From Defluviicoccus sp. bin129 (GTDB taxonomy: Bacteria > Pseudomonadota > Alphaproteobacteria > MPNO01), in contig MPNO01000005.1 in NCBI GenBank assembly GCA_002239065.1, forward strand, positions 86,633 through 150,632: 64,000 bases of DNA, given 5' to 3'. Positions 38,368-46,882 of the stretch are shown in pieces. The translations under genes were made by a program, and so were the position numbers. The notes below the pieces were generated by a model, which did no database searches, was not told the DNA's origin, and worked only from the letters and a program-made list of their open reading frames with translations. Position 1 is the first letter of the stretch, and the number at the start of each line of letters is the position of its first letter.

Positions 38368-38823
38368 CTAGGGAGCGTCCGGGCGGACCAGGAACAGGGG
38401 TGCGCCGTATTCCACGCCCTCGGCCTCGCCCGCCAGCGCCTCCTCGACGATGCCGGTCACCCCGGCGGCGACGGCGGCGAAGACCTTCATCACCTCGATC
38501 AGCCCGACCGTGGTGTCGGGCGCGACCCGGTCGCCCGGGCTCACGAAGGGCGCCGCGCCCGGGCTCGGCGCGGGGTAGAAGGTGCCGACCATCGGCGCCG
38601 GGATGGCCACGAGCCCGTCCGGGATTTCGCGCCCGGACCGCTTGCCGGGCGCGGGCTCCGGCTCCGGCGCGGTCGCGGGCGAAGCGGCGGGCGCGGGCGC
38701 GGCGGCGTGGGGGGTCTTGCTGACCGTGAGCCTGAGGCCGCGATAGTCGATCTCGAAATAGTCGAAATCCGACTTGTCGACCAGGTCGAGGATCTCGCGC
38801 ACGTCCTCGTCGGTCAGCTCCAT
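38368..38823 (-). CDS. Biotin carboxyl carrier protein (AccB-like)
   Basis: 151 residues. An N-terminal AccB-like helix region, a Pro/Ala-rich linker (about 38-60) and the biotinyl domain with PMVGTFYPAPSPG and EVMKVF, where Lys113 is the biotinylation site (commonly EAMKM). It sits directly upstream of the carboxyltransferase and is probably translated with it. It may be dedicated to that enzyme rather than being the fatty-acid AccB; which carboxylase charges it is unknown. Confidence 0.85.
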   Translation of the reverse strand: MELTDEDVREILDLVDKSDFDYFEIDYRGLRLTVSKTPHAAAPAPAASPATAPEPEPAPGKRSGREIPDGLVAIPAPMVGTFYPAPSPGAAPFVSPGDRVAPDTTVGLIEVMKVFAAVAAGVTGIVEEALAGEAEGVEYGAPLFLVRPDAP

Positions 38824-38833
38824 CGCTGCGCCC

Positions 38834-39874
38834 CTACAGCACCTCTTCGGCGAGCACGCGGAGCGCTTCCGCGTCCGAGCGGTTGGCGATCAGGGTCGAG
38901 ACGTGGCCCTTCGCCGCCGCCTCCTTCCACACCGCGAGCCGGTCGCGGATGCGCTCGCGCGGGCCGACCAGCGCGATGTCGTCGACGAAGGAATCGGGGA
39001 TCGCGGCGGCGGCTTCCCGCCGCTTGCCGCCGAGGAACAGGTCCTGCACCTCGGCCGCCGCGTGCCCGTAGCCGAGCCGGATCGCGTAGTCGTTGTAAAA
39101 GTTCTTCGACCGCGCGCCCATCCCGCCGACATAGAGGGCGAGGTGCTGCTTGACCTCCATGCGGCAGGCGTCGAGATCGTCGCCGACATGGACCGGGACG
39201 AAGGGCGCGATCTCGAAATCGGCGAGGCTCTTGCCGCCGCCGGCCGCCGCGAACCCCTCGGCAAGCGGCCCCTCGAACAAATCGAAGCGCTCGGGGTTCA
39301 TGAACACCGGGAAGAACCCGTCGGCGAGCTCGGCGGCGGTGCGCACGCCCGCCGGGGTGAAGGCGCCGGTGAAGATCTTCAGCCCCGACGGCGCGTGCAG
39401 GATGCTTTTCAGCGGCCGGCCGAGCCCGGTGGTGCCGGGGCCGGTGGCGGGGATCGCGTAGTGCTCGCCCTCATGGGTGAGCGGCGCCTCGCGGGCGAGG
39501 ATCTTGCGCACGATGGCGATGTATTCGCGCGTGCGGGTCAGCGGCTTGCCGTAGGGGACGCCGTACCAGCCCTCGATCACCTGCGGCCCCGACGGGCCGA
39601 TGCCGAGCACGAAGCGGTTGCCCGACAGCGCCTGCAGGGTCATCGCCGCCATCGCCGCGGCGGTCGGCGTGCGCGCCCCCATCTGGATGATCGCCGTGCC
39701 GACGGTGATCCGCTCGGTGTGGGCGAGCGCCCAGGCGGCCGGCGTCAGCGCGTCCGAGCCGTAGGCCTCCGAGGTCCACACCGAGTCGTAGCCGAGGCTC
39801 TCGATCTCGCGCAACTCCTCCGGCGGAACCGAGAAGCTGGAGCCCGAATAGCCGATGGTCACGCCGATCTTCAT
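38834..39874 (-). CDS. LLM-class (luciferase-like) flavin/F420-dependent oxidoreductase
   Basis: 346 residues with the bacterial luciferase-like barrel: IGVTIGYSG opening, LGYDSVWTSEAYGSDA near residue 30, and GIGPSGPQVIEGWYGVPYG near 95, the last being typical of F420-type LLM members. The start is the second of two adjacent ATGs, 5 nt from GGGGGG. It precedes the biotin carrier gene by 10 bp and could be in the same transcript. Cofactor and substrate are not determined. Confidence 0.83.
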   Translation of the reverse strand: MKIGVTIGYSGSSFSVPPEELREIESLGYDSVWTSEAYGSDALTPAAWALAHTERITVGTAIIQMGARTPTAAAMAAMTLQALSGNRFVLGIGPSGPQVIEGWYGVPYGKPLTRTREYIAIVRKILAREAPLTHEGEHYAIPATGPGTTGLGRPLKSILHAPSGLKIFTGAFTPAGVRTAAELADGFFPVFMNPERFDLFEGPLAEGFAAAGGGKSLADFEIAPFVPVHVGDDLDACRMEVKQHLALYVGGMGARSKNFYNDYAIRLGYGHAAAEVQDLFLGGKRREAAAAIPDSFVDDIALVGPRERIRDRLAVWKEAAAKGHVSTLIANRSDAEALRVLAEEVL

Positions 39875-40008
39875 CATGTCCCCCCGATCGCAGACTGCCC
39901 GGGTTGCATAGCGGGAGCGGCACCTCGGGCGCAAGCATCCGCTCGCCATTGCGGCGCGGCCGCGCTTGCGCCAATATCGCCCGACGCAACCAGCCAGGGA
40001 GCGGACCG

Positions 40009-40470
40009 ATGGCCAAGCTGCGGCATGTCGCCATTCAGGTGCCCGACCTCGAGAAGGCGGGACGGTTCTACGAGACCGTGTTCGACATGGAGCGGGTGTG
40101 CCGCGGCGACACGCCGTTCGGCAACGCGCTGATGCTGTCGGACGGGGTGATGAACCTCACCTTGCTGCAATTCCCCGCGGGGACCAAGGGGATGATCAAC
40201 GGTCCCGACTGGGCCGGGATGCACCATGTCGGGTTCGTGGTCGACGACGCCGAGGCGACGGCGAAGAAGATCGAGGAGGCCGGCGGGCACTACTTCTACA
40301 CGCTGGAGGGCGACTACGAGGGCCTCCAGGCGGAAGAGAAGTACAAGGACATCAACGGCGTCGTCTTCGACATCTCCGAGCACGGCTGGGCCACCGAGCC
40401 GGTCGGCAAGCTGCGCAAGGAGAAGGAGCAGCGGGAGGCGCGGGCGAAGGAGACCGTCCCGGCCGAGTAG
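40009..40470 (+). CDS. VOC (glyoxalase/bleomycin-resistance/dioxygenase) superfamily protein
   Basis: 153 residues with paired beta-alpha-beta-beta-beta units: LRHVAIQVPDLEKAGRFYE at the start and MHHVGFVVDDAEAT near residue 68, with a candidate metal His in each and VFDISEHGW supplying a later ligand region. Family members bind a divalent metal and act as lyases, epimerases or dioxygenases. The ATG follows AGGGAGCGG; upstream frame is unrelated. It converges with the RidA gene, 6 bp apart. Confidence 0.83.
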   Translation: MAKLRHVAIQVPDLEKAGRFYETVFDMERVCRGDTPFGNALMLSDGVMNLTLLQFPAGTKGMINGPDWAGMHHVGFVVDDAEATAKKIEEAGGHYFYTLEGDYEGLQAEEKYKDINGVVFDISEHGWATEPVGKLRKEKEQREARAKETVPAE

Positions 40471-40476
40471 CGCCGC

Positions 40477-40944
40477 TCAGGCGATCTCGAACACCGCGTC
40501 GATCTCGACCGCCGCGTCGAAGGGGAGCGACGGGGCGCTGACCGCGAAGCGGGCGTGCTTGCCGGCCTCGCCGAACACGTCGACGATCAGGTCGCTCGCG
40601 CCGTTGATCACCCTCGGCTGGTCGGTGAAGCCCGGCGTCGAATTGACGAAGCCGCCGAGCTTGACGCAGCGCCGCACCCGGTCGAGGTCGCCGCCGCAGG
40701 CCGCGCTGAGCTGGGCCAGGATGTTGATCGCGACGATGCGGGCGCAGTCCCGGCCGTCCTCGACCGTGAACGCATCGCCCAGCTTGCCGATATGGCTCAA
40801 CGCGCCCTGCCGCAACGGAATCTGCCCGGCGATAAAGACCAGGTTTCCGGTCACCACCCAGGGCACGTAGTTGGCCGCCGGCGCGGGCGCCTCGGGCAGT
40901 TCGATGCCGAGCGCGGCGAGGCGGGCGTCGATGGCGCCGGTCAT
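40477..40944 (-). CDS. RidA-family protein (reactive enamine/imine deaminase-like)
   Basis: 155 residues, slightly longer than classical RidA. NLVFIAGQIPLRQG near residue 33 and VNSTPGFTDQPRVINGASDL near 100 follow the YjgH/RidA subgroup, in which the usual substrate Arg before the C-terminal strand may differ. These trimers hydrolyse reactive enamines or bind small metabolites. Stand-alone gene; partner unknown. Confidence 0.82.
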   Translation of the reverse strand: MTGAIDARLAALGIELPEAPAPAANYVPWVVTGNLVFIAGQIPLRQGALSHIGKLGDAFTVEDGRDCARIVAINILAQLSAACGGDLDRVRRCVKLGGFVNSTPGFTDQPRVINGASDLIVDVFGEAGKHARFAVSAPSLPFDAAVEIDAVFEIA

Positions 40945-41010
40945 GTCGGGTCCTCCACGGTCATTCGCAGCGTTGAGTAGCCGCCCGGCGCGGCAGCCGC
41001 AAGACCCCGC

Positions 41011-41748
41011 TCAGTCCCGCCCGGCCTCGACGATCTTTTGCGCCAGCAGGCCCGGATTGGTGAAGCACGCCTCGTGCCCGCCCGGCATCTGCACCAGACG
41101 GCACAGCCCGAGCCGGGCCGGGAAGCGCGGGCACCAGGCGAACGGGCCGGGCGGCATCGCAATGTCCTCGGTGCAGTTGAGATAGGAGCTGGGGATCTGC
41201 AACCCCGCGAAGGTCTTGAGCGGCACCTTGTCGGTCAGCGTCCCGAGCGGGTGCGGCGTGGTCATCCCGTAAGTCTTCTCGGCGAGCGCGAGGTCGGCGT
41301 CGTTCATGAACGCCTCGCGCCACACCGGGAAGGGGAGCTTGACCGCGCCCGGGCCGTGGGCGCCCGACCCGGCGATTCCGTCCATCAGCGCCTTGTAATG
41401 CGGCGGGCTGACGTCCTCGATCGACTCCCCGTCCTCGAGCACGAAGGCGTTCCAGTAGACCAGCCGGCGGATCCGGTCGGGCAGCTCCTCGGCCATGCGG
41501 GAGATCACCGTCCCGCCATAGGAATGGCCGAGCAGCACGAAGTCGCCCAGATCCTCGCGGAGCACGTAGTCGACCGCCGACGCCACCGCCTCGGCGTGCC
41601 CCACCGTCCGGTCGACCTCCTCGCCCGGCCCGTTGCCGGCCAGCGTCGGCGTGTGGACCTCGTGGCCCGCCGCGCGCAGCGGCCGCGCCACCTCCTCCCA
41701 AAGCGCGCCGTAATGCCAGGCGCCGTGGATCAGCACGAATGTCGTCAT
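41011..41748 (-). CDS. Alpha/beta-fold hydrolase (salicylate-esterase/hydroxynitrile-lyase-like)
   Basis: 245 residues. The nucleophile elbow is LLGHSYGGTV (Ser near residue 80), the oxyanion region LIHGAWHYGALW near 5-16, and the catalytic His is in PGGHEACF near 225. The pattern with HGAWH and GHSYGG is that of plant MES/HNL-like and bacterial EstC-like esterases. AAAGGAGGCGGAG directly precedes the ATG. The AraC regulator is divergent 129 bp away and probably controls it. Confidence 0.86.
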   Translation of the reverse strand: MTTFVLIHGAWHYGALWEEVARPLRAAGHEVHTPTLAGNGPGEEVDRTVGHAEAVASAVDYVLREDLGDFVLLGHSYGGTVISRMAEELPDRIRRLVYWNAFVLEDGESIEDVSPPHYKALMDGIAGSGAHGPGAVKLPFPVWREAFMNDADLALAEKTYGMTTPHPLGTLTDKVPLKTFAGLQIPSSYLNCTEDIAMPPGPFAWCPRFPARLGLCRLVQMPGGHEACFTNPGLLAQKIVEAGRD

Positions 41749-41877
41749 CTCCGCCTCCTTTCGTCCGGGCCGCGGCAAGACGGGAGAATTGCCGCCGGTT
41801 CCCGGATCGTTCTATCGTGGCGGCGGTGCGGCGTTCTCGGTCCATAGAGAACCTGGACGGGACTCGAGGGAACGGCC

Positions 41878-42858
41878 ATGACCGGCGAGACACCCCGCCC
41901 GCGCGGGCGGCAATACGGCGTCTGGCGCACCGCCGATGTCGCCGAGCGCGAGCGCTACGCCTATTTCCGCGAGGCGGTATGCGAGGCCTTCATGGACCTC
42001 TCGCCCGAGCACGAGCGGGTGGGCCCGTTCGACGCGGTGGTCGAATCGATCCCGCTCGCAGCCGGCGCGGTCAACCGGGTCTCCGGCACGCCGCACCACG
42101 TGCGCCGCACGCCGGCGCAGATTGGCCGATCAGCCGAGCAGTGCTATTTCCTCAACCTCCAGCTCTCGTCCGAATGCGTCATCGAGCAGCGCAACCGCTC
42201 GGTGCGGCTCGCGCCCGGCCAGGTGGCGCTGTTCGCGAGCGACGTGGCGTTCCGCATCGTCCACCCGCCGGACGAGGACATGAGCGTCGCCTCGTTCTGG
42301 CTGCCCCGCGGCCTGGTCGAAGACGCGCTTCCGGGCGGCGCGGCGCCGCCGATCTGCCGGGTGTCCGACCACCCGTTCCTCGGGCCGCTTATCGGCGCCG
42401 CCGCGCGCACCCTCAACCGGGGCGCGAGGGCGCTCGACGCCGAGGAGGGCGGGTTGCTGCTGGAAAGCCTGGTGCGGCTGTCGGCCGGGGCCGCGGCGCG
42501 GCGCCGCAACGTCGATCCCGGGAGCGCGCGCCCGGCGCTGCTGGCCGCGGTGCTGGAACATGTCGAGAGCCGGCTCGACGACCCCGGGCTCTCGGTCGGC
42601 TCGGTCGCGGCGCGGTTCGGCATCTCCCGGCGCTATCTGCACAAGCTGTTCGAGCCGACCGGCGACAGCTTCTCCCGCCACGTGCTCAAACGCCGGCTGG
42701 AACAGGCGGCGTCTGAGCTGACCGCGCCCGAGCGGGCGCGGACCCCGATCGCCGAGATCGCCTTCCGCAACGGCTTCTCCGACCTCTCCTGGTTCAACCG
42801 CAGTTTCAGGGCGCATTTCGGCGCGACGCCGCGGGACATCCGCCGCGCCGCGCGGTAG
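41878..42858 (+). CDS. AraC-family transcriptional regulator (AraC_binding_2 type)
   Basis: 326 residues. The N-terminal sensor half (about 1-190) has the cupin-like core LQLSSECVIEQRNRSV and APGQVALF, as in the NphR/AraC_binding_2 class. The C-terminal two helix-turn-helix units include LSVGSVAARFGISRRYLHKLF near 240 and IAEIAFRNGFSDLSWFNRSF near 295. Such regulators usually activate aromatic or ester catabolism genes. Divergent from the alpha/beta hydrolase, its likely target. Confidence 0.9.
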   Translation: MTGETPRPRGRQYGVWRTADVAERERYAYFREAVCEAFMDLSPEHERVGPFDAVVESIPLAAGAVNRVSGTPHHVRRTPAQIGRSAEQCYFLNLQLSSECVIEQRNRSVRLAPGQVALFASDVAFRIVHPPDEDMSVASFWLPRGLVEDALPGGAAPPICRVSDHPFLGPLIGAAARTLNRGARALDAEEGGLLLESLVRLSAGAAARRRNVDPGSARPALLAAVLEHVESRLDDPGLSVGSVAARFGISRRYLHKLFEPTGDSFSRHVLKRRLEQAASELTAPERARTPIAEIAFRNGFSDLSWFNRSFRAHFGATPRDIRRAAR

Positions 42859-42881
42859 CGCATTCGAGGCCGGGCGCCGGT

Positions 42882-43178
42882 CTACTCGTTCGCCAGCGCT
42901 GCGGTGACGATGTTCCGGTCCGCCACCATCGGCGCGGTGTCTGCGCGGAAGGCGGCCATGTAGTCGGTCTTCATGTGAAGGTCGACCGCCGCCTGGTCGT
43001 CATAGAGCTCGTAGAGCCGCACGACGCCGGCGGTGCCGTCCGGCACCGCGATGTCGAAGCGCCGGCAGCCCGGCTCGTTCTCCAGCACCAGCGCGCGGTG
43101 TTTCCTGACGCGCGCGATGAAGGCGTCCCACTGGCCCTCGGCGATCTTCAGCTCCACGAACAGAATAACGGCGCTCAT
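42882..43178 (-). CDS. ABM-domain (antibiotic-biosynthesis monooxygenase-like) protein
   Basis: 98 residues, the normal size for this dimeric alpha+beta-barrel family (YgiN-like quinol monooxygenases). VELKIAEGQWDAFIARVRKH and NEPGCRRFDIAVP are typical, and a YELYDDQAAVDLH stretch follows. Its ATG overlaps the Rieske stop by 4 nt, so it is cotranslated with that oxygenase and may handle its quinone or phenolic product. Cofactor-free in most relatives. Confidence 0.82.
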   Translation of the reverse strand: MSAVILFVELKIAEGQWDAFIARVRKHRALVLENEPGCRRFDIAVPDGTAGVVRLYELYDDQAAVDLHMKTDYMAAFRADTAPMVADRNIVTAALANE

Positions 43179-44221
43179 CCGGCCCTCCTTCGATCGTTGC
43201 GTTCCCCGGCGATGCGTTCGCGCAGCAGGGCGCGCATCGCGAGCCCCGGCGCGTCAACGTTGATGTCGATCCATTCGGCGGCGGGGTTCCTGTCGAGCGC
43301 CGCCTGCTGCGCCTCGACGATCGCCACGTCCTCCATGAAGATGCGGTAGAAGTCGCGGCGATAGACCTCGTCCATCGCCGCGCTGCCGGTCGCGAAGAAG
43401 CGGGCATGGGCGTAGAAGAAGTGGGTCGTGGTCGCGGTCTCGGGGGTCGGCGCGTTGAGCGCGTGGTAGGCGATGCCCTGCAACCGGTCGCCCTCCAGCG
43501 CGGCGCTGCCGACCGCGGCGCTGCCGACATCGACGTCGATCAGGGCCGGGAGCGACGCCTCGACGATCATCCAGCGATCGACATTGCCCGCGAACCCGCC
43601 GGCCATCCGGTGGAACGGCGGCGGCTCCACGTCGGGCATCAGCCGGGTCATCGCCACCCCGTCCGCCCTGCGCTCGGTTCGCACCGGGAACCGCACCACG
43701 GCCTCGCTGCCGATCGTGTCGGGATGGACGTAGCCGACATGGCTGAGATCGAGCAGGTTGTCGGTGATCAGCTGGTAATTGGCCCGGGTGTGGATCGGCC
43801 GGCCGCCATTGCCGGGAACCAGCTTCCAGTCCGGGTGATTCATGAACCACCAGTCGGGAATGCCGGATTCGTCGGCGCAAGCCGGATCGCCCATCCAGAT
43901 CCACAGCCATCCCCAGCGCTCGGCAAGCGGGTAGCTCCGCACCGCCGCCCCCGGCGGCACCGCGCTCTGACCCGGCACGCTTGTGCAGCGCCCGCCCGCG
44001 TCGAAGCATAGCCCGTGATAGCCGCAGCGGATCCCGCTTCCCTCCACCCGGCCCATCGAGAGCGGCAGGCCGCGATGGCAGCAGCGGTCTTCGAGCGCGA
44101 CCGGGGTGCCGTCTTCGACGCGGAACAGCGCGACCGGCTCGCCCAGCAGCGTGCGGGCGAGCGGCGCCTCCGTCACCTCGCCGCTCCATGCCGCGACATA
44201 CCACGCGTTGCGGAGAAACAT
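43175..44221 (-). CDS. VanA-type Rieske oxygenase
   Basis: 348 residues, paralogous to the gene at 22493. MFLRNAWYVAAW opening, Rieske ligands in CCHRGLPLSMG and CGYHGL, and an iron site in NLLDLSHVGYVHPDTIG near residue 160. The ATG is preceded by GAGGTGGCG and was preferred over the in-frame GTG at 44227. It is followed by the ABM protein (4-nt overlap) and faces a small beta-type subunit across a 109-bp divergent region. Demethylation or side-chain hydroxylation of an aromatic compound is the family role; substrate unknown. Confidence 0.88.
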   Translation of the reverse strand: MFLRNAWYVAAWSGEVTEAPLARTLLGEPVALFRVEDGTPVALEDRCCHRGLPLSMGRVEGSGIRCGYHGLCFDAGGRCTSVPGQSAVPPGAAVRSYPLAERWGWLWIWMGDPACADESGIPDWWFMNHPDWKLVPGNGGRPIHTRANYQLITDNLLDLSHVGYVHPDTIGSEAVVRFPVRTERRADGVAMTRLMPDVEPPPFHRMAGGFAGNVDRWMIVEASLPALIDVDVGSAAVGSAALEGDRLQGIAYHALNAPTPETATTTHFFYAHARFFATGSAAMDEVYRRDFYRIFMEDVAIVEAQQAALDRNPAAEWIDINVDAPGLAMRALLRERIAGERNDRRRAG

Positions 44222-44330
44222 CGCCACCTCGTGCGTCCCCTGTCGGACCCGGACTATAGCCGAGCCGGCAGGGTTTTGCGGCGGCGCGGCTTCGGTGGTT
44301 TAGTGCGCGGGTTCGCCACGGAGGGACCGC

Positions 44331-44831
44331 GTGACCCCGCCACTGCCCGCGATGACCGATGCCGACCCCGCGCTGGTGCGCCGGATCGATGCGCTCAACC
44401 GCGCCTATGCCCATGCGATCGACGAGGACGTGCTGGAGGAATGGCCGGGCTTCTTCGCCGAGACCGGGGTCTATCGCATCACCACCCGCGCCAACCACGC
44501 CGCCCGAATGCCGGTCGGGCTGATGCTGTGCGAGGGGCACGGCATGATGGAGGACCGGATCAAGGCGCTGCGCGAGGCCAACGTGTTCGAGCCGCACCAT
44601 TACCGGCATTTGGTCGACCCGCCGACCGTCACGCTCGCGCGGCCCGGACGCTGGACGGTGCGGACCAACTTCGCGGTCTACCGCACCATGCAGATGGCGG
44701 CGACGGCGCTGTTCTGCACCGGGCGCTATCTCGATGTCGTGGTCGAGGCCGCCGCCGAGCTGCGCTACGCCGAGCGAATCGTGGTCTGCGACGCCGAGGT
44801 GATCGACACGCTGATCGTCATCCCGCTGTGA
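44331..44831 (+). CDS. Aromatic-ring-hydroxylating dioxygenase small (beta) subunit-like protein
   Basis: 166 residues with the SnoaL/NTF2-like cone fold of beta subunits: ALNRAYAHAIDEDVLEEWPG near residue 20, a GMMEDRIKALREANVF helix and paired C-terminal strands. Beta subunits normally pair with Rieske alpha subunits, yet no alpha subunit is adjacent on this strand; the nearest oxygenase is the divergent VanA-type gene. GTG start. The last 14 nt overlap the convergent PIN-toxin gene. Confidence 0.75.
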   Translation: MTPPLPAMTDADPALVRRIDALNRAYAHAIDEDVLEEWPGFFAETGVYRITTRANHAARMPVGLMLCEGHGMMEDRIKALREANVFEPHHYRHLVDPPTVTLARPGRWTVRTNFAVYRTMQMAATALFCTGRYLDVVVEAAAELRYAERIVVCDAEVIDTLIVIPL

Positions 44832-45213
44832 GCGCCCGGATCGGCCCGGGATAGCGTGCCAGCGTCCGGTCGGCGGTCAGCAGCAGGATGCCCTCGACCC
44901 GCGCCTGGGCGATCAGCATGCGGTCGAAGGGATCGCGGTGCGGCGGCGGCAGCAGGCCCGCTTCGACCGCATGCGCCCCGGTCACCGGCAGCTCGGTATA
45001 GCCGTTATCCGCGAGGCCCCGGCGCAGGAGATGCGGGTCGACCCGGAAATCGGCGCGACCCAGGGCGTTCTCGATCGCGACCTGCCAGAGCGACGCCGCG
45101 CTCGCCATCGGCTCGGTGCCCGGCTCCAGGATCAGGTCGCGCGCCTCGGCCGGAAGCCTGGGCGAGGCGCCCGCCGCCCAGAGCAGCAGATGGGTGTCGA
45201 GCAGCAGCTTCAC
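44818..45213 (-). CDS. PIN-domain toxin (VapC-like) of a type II toxin-antitoxin pair
   Basis: 131 residues. The PIN catalytic acids are visible: LLDTHLLLW (Asp6), the Glu of ASLWQVAIE near 47, DPFDRMLIAQA near 96 and LTADRTL near 115. Such toxins are Mg-dependent RNases that cut tRNA or rRNA. The start overlaps the antitoxin stop by 4 nt. Typical of the PIN subgroup partnered with Phd/PrlF-type antitoxins. Confidence 0.88.
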   Translation of the reverse strand: MKLLLDTHLLLWAAGASPRLPAEARDLILEPGTEPMASAASLWQVAIENALGRADFRVDPHLLRRGLADNGYTELPVTGAHAVEAGLLPPPHRDPFDRMLIAQARVEGILLLTADRTLARYPGPIRALTAG

Positions 45214-45449
45214 GCGCCGCCCGGGAACAGGGCGCGGATTTCGTCCGCGCCCATGCGGTCGAAATCGTCCGGTACGGCGATCTGCCCGGCCAGGAACCCG
45301 ATCCGGTGCCGCGCCTGGGGCGCGTCGAGCGCGACGACCTTGGCCACCGGCTTGCCCGCGCGCGCGATGATGAAGGGCTCGCCCCTGGCCGCGGCCTCGA
45401 CGAGACGCGACAGATGGGTCTTGGCTTCGTGCATGTTGACGATACGCAT
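45210..45449 (-). CDS. Phd/YefM-type antitoxin
   Basis: 79 residues. MRIVNMHEAKTHLSRLVEAA then GEPFIIARAGKPVAKVVAL is the Phd/YefM DNA-binding fold; the C-terminal tail (from about 50) would wrap the PIN toxin. The ATG at 45449 was chosen over an upstream in-frame start because it gives the conserved MRIVNMHEAK. An inverted repeat upstream is a candidate autoregulatory site. Confidence 0.86.
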   Translation of the reverse strand: MRIVNMHEAKTHLSRLVEAAARGEPFIIARAGKPVAKVVALDAPQARHRIGFLAGQIAVPDDFDRMGADEIRALFPGGA

Positions 45450-45472
45450 GGCCGTGTTCTCTCTTGCGCGTG

Positions 45473-45501
45473 ATCGACTAAGCTGAATAAACCAAGTCAA
45501 T
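45473..45501. promoter_or_regulatory. Inverted repeat / promoter region of the Phd-PIN operon
   Basis: ATCGACT (45473-45479) and AGTCAAT (45495-45501) form an imperfect inverted repeat 24-52 bp upstream of the antitoxin ATG. On the minus strand the distal arm reads ATTGACT, giving a TTGACT -35-like hexamer. It extends into the last bases of the threonine dehydratase gene. Confidence 0.4.
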
Positions 45502-46480
45502 CGCCCCGTCCCGGCAAGCCCGTCTCCCCGCCCAGCACCCGGAGATAGACCTCGCGGTCGATATTGCCGCCCGTCAGGATCAGCGCCACCTTGCGGCCCT
45601 GCATCGTCTCGCGTTCGCGCGTGAGCGCGGCGAGCGGGGCGGCGCCGGCGCCCTCGGCGATGTTGTGGGTGTCGGTGTAGTAGGCGCGCATCGCGGCCGC
45701 GATCTCGTCCTCCGAGACGGCGAGCACCCGCGCCGCGCCGGCATTGACGATGGCGACCGCATCCGCGTCCGGCACCCGGCAGGCCATGCCGTCGGCCATG
45801 GTGTCGGCCGAATTGGTCGCGACCGGGCGCCCGGCCTCGAAGGAGAGCGCGTAGGCCGCCGCGCGCTCGGCGCAGACGCCGACGATCTCCGCCCCGAGCC
45901 CGAGCGCGTCGCGCGCCGCGATGACACCGCAGATCCCCGAGCCGAGCCCGATCGGCACGTAGACCGCATCGAGATCGGGCACGCCGCGAAACAGCTCCAG
46001 CGCGTAGGTCGCCGTCCCCTGCACCAGGGTCGGGTCGAAGGAGGGGACCATGTGCAGCCCGCGCGCCTCGGCGAGGGTTTGCACGTATTCGAGCGATTCC
46101 TGGAAGTCGCCGCCATGGACGACGAGCTCCGCCCCCTGGGCCTCCATCGCGGCGTTCTTCTCGCGGCTGTTGCCGCGCGGCACCACGACGACCGCGTCCA
46201 GCCCGGCGAGCCCGGCCGCCACCGCGATGCTCTGGCCGAAATTGCCCCGCGTCGCGGCGATCACCCCGGCGGCGTCCGGCCGCTCGCGGCGCAGCCGGTC
46301 GATGAAGACCAGCCCGCCGCGGATCTTGAAGGCGCCGATCGGGGTGTGGTTCTCGTGCTTGACCCAGACCTCCGCGCCCGTCCGGGCCGAGAGCAGCGGC
46401 CAGCGATGCGCCGGCGTCGGCGGCATCGCGGCATGGACGATCGCCGCCGCCGCTTCGATCGCCGCGAGGTCGGGGAGCAT
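45497..46480 (-). CDS. Threonine/serine dehydratase (fold-type II PLP enzyme)
   Basis: 327 residues, the short catabolic form without a C-terminal ACT regulatory domain. Lys52 in HTPIGAFKIRGG forms the PLP Schiff base, and the phosphate-binding glycine loop is GLGSGICG near residue 180. It converts threonine (or serine / hydroxyaspartate in some relatives) to a 2-oxo acid plus ammonia. The ATG gives MLPDLAAIEAAA; upstream is a repeat-bearing intergenic region. Confidence 0.86.
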   Translation of the reverse strand: MLPDLAAIEAAAAIVHAAMPPTPAHRWPLLSARTGAEVWVKHENHTPIGAFKIRGGLVFIDRLRRERPDAAGVIAATRGNFGQSIAVAAGLAGLDAVVVVPRGNSREKNAAMEAQGAELVVHGGDFQESLEYVQTLAEARGLHMVPSFDPTLVQGTATYALELFRGVPDLDAVYVPIGLGSGICGVIAARDALGLGAEIVGVCAERAAAYALSFEAGRPVATNSADTMADGMACRVPDADAVAIVNAGAARVLAVSEDEIAAAMRAYYTDTHNIAEGAGAAPLAALTRERETMQGRKVALILTGGNIDREVYLRVLGGETGLPGRGD

Positions 46481-46545
46481 GGCTCGCGCCTCCGCCAGGG
46501 GGGTGGGATCAACATGGCGACGGGCGGGGAGGCGGACAAGGGTGT

Positions 46546-46600
46546 CTTTCGATACGCCCCTTCGACAGGCTCAGGGCAGGCTACGCCGCGTATCGAAGGA
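46546..46600. repeat. Dispersed palindromic repeat, copy B
   Basis: TTCGATACGC (46548-46557) and GCGTATCGAA (46588-46597) are perfect 10-bp inverted arms, 30 nt apart, around CCCTTCGACAGGCTCAGGG. The arms match copies A (28209) and C (61835). Confidence 0.7.
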
Positions 46601-46677
46601 CCACCCCCGCCGGGTCCGCCGGCGACCGGACATCGGGAGCGGGCGCGGGGCCGTCACCGGCGCGTGCCACGGACCTC

Positions 46678-46869
46678 GTGTCGCTCAAGGAGAATCCGGT
46701 AAGGGTTCGCCGGCCGAGCCGCGGCCTCGCCATGAAGCAGCTGGCGCAAGCCGCCGGCATCAACCCGGTCTACCTGTCGCAGATCGAGACCGGCAGGCGC
46801 GCGGGCTCGCTGCGTACCCTTGCGGCGATTGCCGAGGCGCTGGGCGTGGAGGCGGGGGATCTGGTTTGA
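46678..46869 (+). CDS. XRE-family helix-turn-helix protein (short, possibly a remnant)
   Basis: 63 residues with a complete HTH: MKQLAQAAGINPVYLSQIE near residues 19-37, then GRRAGSLRTLAAIAEALGV. This corresponds to the C-terminal DNA-binding part of HigA-like or MqsA-like antitoxins, which usually have 20-60 further N-terminal residues, so it may be truncated. The GTG start has a poor ribosome site. No toxin partner is adjacent. Confidence 0.55.
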   Translation: MSLKENPVRVRRPSRGLAMKQLAQAAGINPVYLSQIETGRRAGSLRTLAAIAEALGVEAGDLV

Positions 46870-46882
46870 CGGGCCTCCGGGG

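Noticed and set aside
32242..38371. Long plus-strand frames opposite cysS, nadE, DAHP synthase, gor and the carboxyltransferase
   Set aside because: All lie antisense to well-supported genes and show only Arg/Gly/Ala-rich composition.
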